NCBI RefSeq assembly: GCF_036884655.1
Contig: NC_088356.1
Span: 12,789,001-12,853,000, forward strand
DNA from: Musa acuminata AAA Group
Taxonomy: Eukaryota; Streptophyta; Magnoliopsida; Zingiberales; Musaceae
Length of the DNA stretch: 64,000 nt
Direction of reading: 5' to 3'
The notes under the pieces were generated by a model. The model saw only the letters and a list, made by a program, of their open reading frames with translations. It had not been told where the DNA came from and ran no database searches. The translations under genes were made by a program, and so were the position numbers. Within the stretch, counting starts at the first letter, position 1; each line of letters opens with the position of its first letter. Positions 37,692 to 48,600 of the stretch are shown one piece after another.

Positions 37692-38830
37692 GCTGCAAAA
37701 TCTTCCAACTTGCGTTAGCTTATTCTGACTTGCCGTGATCGGACCCTACTGCCGATGCGTCCGCAACATAATTAAGACCGACGTCGGAAGCAGTCGGGCA
37801 TCATTAGAGATCGTTCGACGCCGGCCTTATGAAGTCCGATATCTCTCCTGGCATCGTCATTTGGCGCTCCTCGGTCAGCAGGTGCGAGAAATCCCATTGC
37901 TTTGCGTCGTCGATGTATCCGTTCGACGAAATGACATAAAAAAAAAAAGACATGTACATGTCTGCTGCTTTCTCCTCTTCTTCTGTTTTCTGAGTCGGAC
38001 GCATTTCTTATCTCCGCGGTCGCAGACGTGTTAACCGTACGTGGTTGCTTGCAGAATACCAGAGAGCAGCAGCTTTGTAGGCGCATTTGGTCGAGCACCA
38101 TCTCGCCGCCTCGTGACTTGACGGTCTTTCTTTCATCTCCTAACGGATCGTTCTGACAAATCGATGGAAGCAAAAGCTGGAACACGGACTGGGCAAAACG
38201 ATGGAAGCAAGTCATCCTCTTGTAGAATGACAGGTAAAAATAGAAGCAGAAACTTCTTTGGCGCATTTGCTCGAGCACCTGGTGGTTTGATAGTTCGAAG
38301 CTCCGCCAAGTGGATCGTGCTTTACTTTAGTTCAGCGAACGCCAATGTTGGCGAAGCTGCGGAAGGAGAGAAGGCAGAAGCAGAAGAGGACGAGAGTTGT
38401 GCGGACGGGCCAAGCGAGATGTGGAGTCGGTGAAGCCGTTAATACTAGATCTGTTCACCGTCGGTCACCATTTTGTGATTTTGGCACCATTTAATTATTT
38501 TTGGAGGTCGTCGATGGCCCCCAGTCGCATGCGGTAAGTTCACCGAGGCGTATCCAGATATTCTACTGCGAAATGGATCCAGCCCATGCGGTCTACGGCC
38601 CGGATTGGCGTAGTGGACGGGTTAATTTGTTTCGGGCCGGATGTCACAGCCCGGACGCAGATCTGAAGACCTCTGGGTCTCCTTACCTTCGCCTGCCGGA
38701 GGTAGGAACTACATCCCAAAAAAATTAAAACGTTGAAAAATTATGCAACTTGCGGTATCTTATTCTGAACTGCGCGGTGATCAGACCCAATTCTGATTGA
38801 TGTGTTCCTAATATAACTACCACCGTTTAC
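37430..38830. repeat. Two diverged direct copies of an unidentified dispersed repeat
   Basis: Copy 1 (37430-37790) and copy 2 (38450-38830) share in order ATCTGTTCACCGYCGGTC, AAGTTCACCGAGGCRTATCC, a GATCTGAA segment, a CCGGTR..TACCT-type segment, and AACTTGCG..CTTATTCTGA followed by GTGATCRGACCC. The (TAA)n tract at 37645-37690 interrupts copy 1. No coding potential or terminal structure is seen. Confidence 0.65.
37645..37690. repeat. (TAA)n microsatellite
   Basis: About 15 TAA/AAT units inside the first copy of the unidentified repeat. Confidence 0.9.
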
Positions 38831-39035
38831 TGGAGGTATGAACTATCTTGGAAATAATTAAAACAGTTACAAAATCATCCAACTTGCAACATAATTCGTA
38901 GTAGTAGCATAGATAGATAGATAGATAACAAAAGCTGGTCAAACGGAAGTAGTAGTAGCATTGCAACATAATTCGTGTCCCAGTCATGCTTCAGGGAAGA
39001 AAAAAAAAAAAGAAAGAAAGAAAGAAAAAAGGAAA

Positions 39036-42000
39036 TTAAGATTTCACAGGTAGCCAGGGCTGGTATCGGGTCCAATCCCTCTGTCCAGGGTTAAGAGCGT
39101 GGCCTTTGGAATGGTAGATATACTCATCGCCTTCTCCTGAAAAGTTCTCTCTATGTTCCACCCCGTACCTTTTGGGTTTCAGCATCAGAAGCTGAGGAAA
39201 AAGAAATACTTAATGCCCCAGCAATAACCGGAAGAGTTAAGCATCAACATCAGTTACGGGTTAGCATACACAGAATTTTGCATGCTCCTATTTGCAGTAT
39301 CAGACGGTAAGAAATCTAGTTTACGATCTAATATCTTATTGTTTAAACACATACACTATGATGTTAATCGAGCTCATGAATATGAAAAGATCTGACTGTA
39401 GCAGTGATGATGATGACAACAACAACAACAACAACAGGCTAGGAATGGCTGCATGGATCATTTGCCACCACTTTCTATTCATGGTGATCTCACTAGTTGA
39501 ACTAAAAGCAAATCAAATCTTTGGTTCCCATTCCTAACAAAGCCTTCCCATCCCTCTTCTCATAAGTGATTCATCTTGCTACCCTTTAGATCTCCTTTGG
39601 ATATGTCCAACGTTCTTAGATGCTGTTCTCTTGATTAATCCTCCAAAATTATTTCCACTTGTTCTCAAACATGAATGGTTCTTCTCCTATCTTTTTCAGT
39701 AGTTACAATTAAGTCTTACTAAAATCTGACAGGGATGCAGATAATCAGCTGGGCAAGACTACACAAGTGACATTAAGACATGAACTTACTTCGTCGCCTG
39801 TATGGTCAGTTATGTAGTGCAGCCAACCATGCCATTCGGGCGGCACTTGCGACGCATTATAGCGGTCTTTCTCAGCATATTCAACCCATCTGTGTCGCCC
39901 TGCAGATTAGTCGGTAACAAATTTATTTAAATAACTTTAGTGCTTGCACATATGAAATAATAAGATATAGATTAGTAGTTCCAATACAATGTGAATCATC
40001 TAATGAGTGACAAAAAAACAGACGAGAATCTGTCTGAAAATAATGAGAACAAGTCATTTACAAAACTCCGCTGCCCCTAGACAACAAAGCCAAACTCTCT
40101 CTTTAGTCCTTTTAACATGAAAAAGAATATAAAAATAATCTAAGCATGTTGTGTCAAACCAAAACTAGTGGAAGATAATCTAATTCTATCATGCATGCCA
40201 AATTTAATCAAAACTCAGACTGCCTTAACGTAATTGATTTAAATCAATTCAGAAAAACTTACAAAGCCTTTGTTCTCTGATTGACGGATAGATATAACCA
40301 ATTTTAGGATATTAAGTTGTCACAACATGCTTTTTTTTTCAAAACATGGTTGGTCTGGCACCCAGCTGTTTTCTGAAATTCTTGCATTCTTATTACATAG
40401 TTGTTTGCCCCCAGTTGAAATCAACTGACAGCTTATACAAATTCATTTAAAGAGCAAATTCTTTTAGACACAATTAATGCATGTATACCAATTCATTTCA
40501 TGCATTAACTTATGAATACCAACCCACACTAAAAATTTTGTGTGCATTAAAAGCTTTTGATACCATGAATAAGAAAGCATCAAGATTGTAATGAATTATC
40601 TCCAATTAGGTGGAAAAAGGAACAAACATCACTCAATAAGTGTACAAGAATAACAAATAATAAATAGCAATAAGTGTTCAAGAATAACAATGATATTTTT
40701 CAAATGAACCGATTCAATTCAATTGGACCGAATCGGAATCTTGGTCTAATTGAGCGACATGACAATATTTGTGAAATTAGACATTTGAGATGGTTCGATT
40801 ATACGGTTTGAACGGGTTAAGGGCTTAGGGCAGCAAACTCAATTGGAAAGATATCTCTTAAATTAAAATAGATTCGGTTCAGTTCGAATCAGTTAATCAA
40901 ACCCCCGAACTAGAACTGTTTATAGTCTTCAAACCAAACCATTGGTGAACCTATTTGGTTCAAGTTCAGTTTCAATTTGGTTCAATTTTGTAGTTCAATT
41001 AGAACGCCCCTAGTTGAAATCAATTCGTATCTTATACCAATTCATTTAAAGAGAAAAAATTAAAAAGTAACTTCTTTTACCTAGTAGATAAAAACATCTA
41101 GATGCATTTATAGTGGCAAATGCTAATAAAATATTTTTTTATTATGAAAGCCATGCAGTACCTTTACCGAATAACTTGTGAATACCATTCCACATTAAAA
41201 AATTTGTTCATATAAAAACTTTTGAATTCTATGAATAAGGAAGCATCAAGATTGTAATGAATTATCTCTAGTTAGGTGACAAAAGGAACAAATAGCTCTT
41301 GCAGCATCAACTCCTTCCCCGTGGATGACACAACTCATAAATCAAATTGTTCAATACTAGAAAGTATTTCAAATATGGAAATAACATCACTATTCTCTGG
41401 CCATGACTTGGCAAGTAAAACATAAACCAAGTTGGGAAGGAACCTTGTGTTGTCAATATCCATATTCAATTGATGTCTCACCAATTTTTTTATCATTGGC
41501 AAGCATCAAAGCTGAGGGTGACAAGTGAATGAAGTTAGTAACTTCGCTAACAATGTCCCTTTGATCCAAAAAAATAAGTTGAGTTAGCATATATAAAGCA
41601 AAGCTTCCTCATCTAAGGTTGACATGTTACTCAATTGCAATTGTCAAAGATTTATCTTCTTCAAGTCACCATCACGTATCTAATTTCCACTTTTAACTCC
41701 CTCTAGTTTTGCATATCTTGCAAGCAACACCCAACTTTTGGTTTAATACGTGAGGGATGGAGTAACACATGTCTCGACGATTTGGATTTTCCAAAATAAA
41801 TCTAGTATACTCTCGATTGATATTCTGCCTTAAAGATCAGCAGATGATAAAGATTATCAATAGTTCTCTTATCTCTATAAGTGATAGGTTTATGTACCAC
41901 AATATGGTCAAGTCCTCAATGTTATTTGATAAGCATTGGTTGCGAGCATCCTCCAAGTCCTCAATAGGATCAAGTCCCCAATGATATATCCTTGTAAATT

Positions 42001-45000
42001 CCTCTATTGTTTGACCCTGCTTTGGTTGAATGAAACCCTCAACCACCCATAAATGTATTAATCTCTTTTTATCTAATCTCATAAGCCTTCAGGAATATAG
42101 CAAAATAGAGGAAGCATTGCCCATAAATGTATTATTCTCTTGTCTCTAATCTTGAGCCTTCGGGAATATAGCAAATCGAGGAAGCATGGCTTTAAATGAT
42201 ATAAAAGATCATGGTAACTAAGAGTTGTATCCTTCGAGTTTTGTCTTCATCTTTTCTAAATTCATAAGAAATATTTTCTTCGTAGGATCTCACCAAGAAC
42301 CAAAATTACTAAAGGTAATCTACCATATTTTTGGATGATCATAAACGAGAAAGGCGCCTTGAATTGAGGAAGGCTTTTCTGCATAATAAATTCTCTCTCT
42401 CTTCCAAGCTCATAAGTTGTAGCTTGTATGGATGAGTAACCAGATCTGCAAACTTGGCGACATTAACTTTACATGTGGTAAGCAACACTCTAGATCTAAT
42501 CCATCTTTTTGGAAATGTTATCTTGATGGCATTCCAAATGTTTACCTCCCAGACTTCATCCATCACGACCAAATATTGCCTCTCTCTTAAGTGTCATTCC
42601 ATCAGCCTACTCTTCATCTACGTCTCCTTTATATCCTTAATATTGGCAAATGGATGCCATCAAAAAAATTAATAAATGGATACCATCGAAAAAATTGAAG
42701 ATATAAGGTGAGAGCCTTGGATCTGTTACATGGGAGGATGGTTGTACCTCAACTGCATGTAGTGCATCAACAAAAGGCTTCAAGAGGTCTACAACTAGGC
42801 TTCGCAACTTGGTATCCATGCCCTCCCATTGTCTGTCTCGTCTTCCATCCGTGTCGGCACAACTCTTGCTTAAAGGTAAGTGATTGATTTTACCTTTGTT
42901 TTCTCTATATGTTTCTATATATCATATCTTCAATTTTTTCGATGATATCCATTTATTAATTTTTTCGATGGTATCCATTTATCAACTATTTTCTGACCCC
43001 AAATAGTTGAAATTCATGACTTTGTTATTGTTGTTGTTGTTGTATCCATTTATCAACATTAAGCATACGGATAATACAAAGATGAAGAGCAGGCTGATGG
43101 AACAACACTTAAGAGATAGTAGCGATGACTGATATTTGGGAGGTAAAAACTTGGAATACCATCGAGGCAGTATTTCCAAAAGCATGGATTGAATTTAGAG
43201 TGTTGCTTACCACACATAAACTTAACGTTGCCAAGTTTGTATATCTTGATCCATACGAGCTACAACTTTTGAGTTTTGAATAGAGCTGAAATTTATTTTG
43301 CAGAAATGTCTTCCTCAATTCAAGTTGTCCATCTCATTTGTAGTGTTTTTGAAAGGAGATCATCTAAAAATGTGATAGATTACCTCTAACAATTGTTGTG
43401 CTTAGTGAAATTCTATGAAGTAAAAAGATCAAATCAGCCAATGGATGGAAGTGCTGCAAAATATTTCCTATAAATTCAAAAGATGTGAAGACGTAACTCG
43501 AAGGATATAGATCTCAATTCCCATAATATTTCATCACTTGAAGTCATGCTTCCTCTACTTTGTTGCATTCCCGGAGGCTCGTAAGATTATAGATGAGAGA
43601 TTAATACATTTATGGATGGTCGAGGACATCATTCAACCATAGCCAAATAAAGGAATTTGTAAGGATATATCTGATAAAGCTAGTGGAGAGATCTCTTATA
43701 CAATTGACAGACAAGAATCTGACTGGAGATATGGCAAGTGTTCATATTCATGATCATCTACTAGACCTGAATCGGTCAGAAGTTGGTAACCTCACTTATA
43801 TAGGTCTATTATCAACATTAATGACTCAATTGGTATATGATATCTCGGTATCACAAATGCTAAGGTATCAATAAGTATATGTCATTGAAGCGCTATACTC
43901 CTAAACTAGTCACGTATAGGAGATATATACAAGGCAAAAGAAATTAGCTTCCATGGAACCAAGTTTCTCAAAATACCAGATTTTCAGGGTGTTCCCATCA
44001 TATTGAGATACATAAACCTCATCCTTATAGAAATAAGGAAACTATTGGTAATCTTTGTCGTTTATTGATCTGTAAGATATAATATACATATTCCATCGAG
44101 AGTATACTAAATTCATTTTAGAAAATTTAATCGTTGATACACGTGTTTCTCTATCCCTCATGAATTAAACCAAAATTGGTGGTGCTTGCAAGATATGCAA
44201 ACACTAGAGGGAGAAAAAAGTGGAGATTGGGTACATAATGGTGACTTCGAGAAGATGACAAATTTTCGACAATCGCACTTGCATAACATATCAAGCTCTA
44301 GTGAGGAAGCTTTGTCAAGGCCTTCCATATGTTAACCCGACTTATTTCCTTGTATTTAATCAGAGAAACATTGGTAGTGAAGTTACTGACTTCATTCACC
44401 TATCACCCACAACGTCGCTACTTGGAAATGATTGGAAAATTGGTGAGACATCAACTGAATATGGATTTCGACAAGATACAATTCATTCCCAACTTGGTTC
44501 ATGTTTTACTTACCAAGTCAGGGTCAAAGAATAGTGATGTTATTTTTATATTCATAGTACTTACTAAACTTGATCATTTTGATTTATCGATAGTGTCACG
44601 CCCTAGACTTTTAGAAAAAATCATCATTTCAAAATTCATAATTTACAAAAGACTCTTTTTATTTTGAATTCAAAATCTTTATCATTACAACACTAAATAT
44701 ATTTAACTATAAAAAAGGACTGCATCTTCTTGGTAGGGTCATAAGTGATAAAAAAATCTCTTCCACCTAAGTCTCAAATCTATTATAAACTGATCGATTA
44801 CTCTGAAAACAAATATAAGATAACTCATTACAAGTTGTGTCAAAGGCTGGTTCCATGTCTCCAAGAACTGCAAGAGCTATGAAGATAACTCATTACAATT
44901 TTGATGCTTTCTCATTAATAGTATTCAGAAGTTTTTTACATGAACAAAATTTTTAGTGTCAACTGGTATTCAAAAGTTATTCATAAAGTTATTGCTTGAC

Positions 45001-45572
45001 TTTCACAATAAAGAATGCTTTATTTAGCAACTGCCACTATATATGCATCAATTGTATTTGGATGTTTTTATATGTTAGGTAAAAGATATTAGTCTTTAAA
45101 TGATTTTTTTACCTTTAAATGAATTGGTATAAGTTATCAATTGATTTCAACTAGGGGCAAACAACTATGTGATAAGCATGTAAGATTCTCGAAAAATAGT
45201 TGGGTGTTTGTCCAACCATGAAGACTAAAAGAATATTATACAAGTCTTTAATGAAACTAGAGAATAAAACCTACAAAGCATGGAGTTATATTATTCGATC
45301 AGAAATCATCCTTTGTTGTATAAGACAACCTACTACACCCCAGCCATGCCACAAAACTTTACCAACAATAAAAATTTGTATTGAACGACATGACAAATAA
45401 AAAATCATGAAGAAGCAACTGTTTTATATCTAAAATCTTTGTTAAGTGCTAATTGATAGTTGGAAGATGGTCTATGATATGAAATGAAATCAGACAGTAC
45501 ACCTAATAACTTATCATTCTGTTATTTATTAAAAGTAGTTAAGAGTTTTCATATTTATGAGGAGTTTATATG

Positions 45573-45611
<39 letters not shown>

Positions 45612-48600
45612 TGATTGAAAGAGGCGCTCGGGCGAGGCGAGGCGAGGCGAGGCCCGAGCGCCTCGCTAATGTCCCAGGCGGCGCGCTTCAAACAGGCGCC
45701 GCCTGGGCGCTCGCCCGAGCCCAGGCGCTCGGCGCTTCGGGCGAGCGCCTGGGTAAGCCAAGTGACCGAACCAGGATTTTAGGTCTGGTTCGGTCCTGGT
45801 TCGGTTATTAGTTGGTTCAATCGAACAAACTAAACCGATATAACCCTTACCCAACCCTAACCCGCCGCCGCTGCCACTCCCGATCTCGCTGCTCGTCACT
45901 CCTGCTCCCGCTGCCGCTGCTCGTCGCTGTCGCTGCTCGCGCCTCCCACTGCTCGCGCCTCCCGCAAGCCCAGTCGCGAGCCCTCCCGCTGCTCGCGACT
46001 CCCGCGAGACTTCCCGTGAGCCTTCCCTCTGCTCGCGACTCCCGCGAGCCCTCCCAGCTGCTCGCACCACCCGCGAGCCTTCCCTCTGCTCACGACTCCC
46101 GCGAGCCTTCCCTCTGCTCGCGAGCAGAGGACTCCCGCGAGCCCTCCCGCTGCTCGCGCCTCCCGCTCCCTTTCCTTTGCCCCCCGCCGCTGCCGCCGCT
46201 GCTTCCTTTCTCCGTCAGGCTCAGTATACTCTTAAATCTTAATATTAAGTTTATTTGAATTTTGAAATGATTAATTTTCATTAATAGATTAATAATATAT
46301 TATTTTGATTTTAATATCATTAATTTTTATTTATTTGAAATTATTATTAGGTTTCAACATAAATGGCAAGTGTAGAGAGCAACTCAATAGAGTCTCCAAT
46401 GGTATCAAAAAAAGATCCTGCATGGAAGTATAATTATTTGAAGGATCCGAAAGATCATAATGCAGTGACTTGCATATTCTGCGATAAGACTACCAGAGGT
46501 GGTATTTTTCGTGCAAAACAACATCTAGTAGGAAATTTCAAGAATGCAGCAGCTTGCAAAAAATGTCCACCTGAGGTAAAAGAAGAGTTGTTGAGTTATA
46601 TGAATGAAAAAAAGACACAAAAGAATGAATCTTACGGGAATTTACCAAAAGATAATGTTGAACATCTCAGGGATGAAGAAGAAGATTGTTCTATGAGTAT
46701 TAACCCAAGTGAAAAAAGAGTATACGACAAAAAGGGAAAAGAAGTTATGAGTACTAAGAAAGGTAAAAAATGACCGATGGATCTATATATGCTTCAAGGA
46801 TCCCAGAAACAACAAGGGCAAGCAGGAGGCTCAAAATTTAGATAAACAAATATAAGTGATGCTTGTGATAAAGAAATAAGAGGAAGAATAATTCAGCACA
46901 TTGCTCGCTTCTTTTATCAGGCTGGTCTTCCCCTTAGTACAACTCGTTTAGACAGTTTTAAGGATATGATTGAAGCTATTGGAAGATATGGTGCAGGATT
47001 AAAACCTCCAAGTTATTATGAGATGCGAGTTCCATTGCTGCAAAAAGAGTTGAATTATACAAATGACTTACTAAAGGGTCATAAAGAATCATGGGCAACA
47101 CATGGTTGCTCTATTATGTCAGATGTTTGGACTAACAGGAGGCGCATGAGTATAATTAATTTTATGGTTAATTGTTCTTTAGGGACTATGTTTATGGAGT
47201 CAATAGATGCTTCATCTTTTGTAAAATCTGGAGACAAGATATATGATTTACTTGACAACTTCGTGGAAGAAATTGGAGAACAAAATATCGTTCAAATCAT
47301 AACCGACAATGGAAGCAATTATGTTTTAGCTGGTAATATTCATCTTTTGATTTTGTTACTTATTTTATCTTCAATTAAGTGTGTTAAACTCTTAAGTCTT
47401 ATCATTTTTGTTATCCTTTGTCTCAGGTAAATTGCTTGAATAAAAAAGACAACACTTGTATTGGACTCCATGTGCAGCACATTGTATTGATTTAATGTTG
47501 GAGGATATTGGAAAGATCTTAGAAATCAAGAAAACCTTAGAAAGGGCAATTTTTGTTGTTGGATTTCTTTATAATCACATTGGGGCTTTAAATATGATGA
47601 GAGAATTTACAAGGAATAAAGAATTAGTGAGACATGGTGTTACCCGATTTGCTACTTCATTCTTGACATTACAGAGCGTGCATCGTCAAAAACATACTCT
47701 GAGAAATATGTTTCCCTCTGAGAAATAGGTGACAAGCAAATGGGCAAAAGAAGCAAAAGGCAAGAGGGCTACTGATATCATCTTAATGCCATCCTTTTGG
47801 AATCATGTAGTTTTTATATTAAAGGTAATGGGCCCTCTTGTTCGAGTCCTTCGGTTGGTGGATAATGAAAATAAGCCTGCAATGGAATATATTTATGAGG
47901 CTATGAATAGAGCAAAGGAGACGATTAAAAGATCTTTTAATGAAAATGAAGAAAAATATGAGAAAATTTTTACAATCATTGACGAAAGATGGAATTGTCA
48001 ACTTCATCGTCCCTTACATGTAGCAGGATATTATTTGAACCCTGAATTATTTTATAAGATTAAATCTGTTGGATTTGATGCAGAAGTTTTGGGTGGGTTA
48101 TATCAGTGTGTTGCAAGATTAATTCCCAGCCTTGAGGTTCAAGATAAGATTATTCATGAATTATCTTTATCTAAAAATGCTGAAGGTCTTTTTGGAATTC
48201 CAATTATCGTTCAATCCAGGACAACTACCTTTCCAGGTATTAATAATTTGATATAATTAATTTCATATATATTATGTTACTATGTTATTACTAATAATAA
48301 CATAAATTTTGCAGCTGAATGGTGGAGTCTATTTGGAAATTCCACCCCGAACTTATAGAAATTTGCTATCAAAGTACTTAGTTTGACATATAGTGCTTCG
48401 GGTTATGAGCGAAACTGGAGTGTCTTTGAGCATGTAAGTATTACTAAATATTTTTGTTTTAATTAATTTATTTATTTAGATATATGTATTAATATATTTT
48501 TAAATTATATGACATGACAGATTCACTCGAAGAGAAGAAATCGGTTAGAACATCAACGATTGCACGATCTTGTTTACATAAAGTATAATCAAGCTTTGAA

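Larger units (their letters stand above)
36705..39035. other. Intergenic between PPR and NDUFA12 genes
   Basis: No gene recognised. It contains a TA microsatellite (37324-37365), a TAA microsatellite (37645-37690), two diverged direct copies of an unknown repeat (37430-37790 and 38450-38830), a shorter repeated motif GCGCATTTGGTCGAGCACC near 38080 and a variant near 38260, and a GATA-type run near 38908-38930. Confidence 0.55.

Noticed and set aside
45666..46258. Overlapping arginine/serine- and proline-rich frames on both strands (45666-46281)
   Set aside because: Caused by GC-rich subterminal repeats of the hAT element, not genes.
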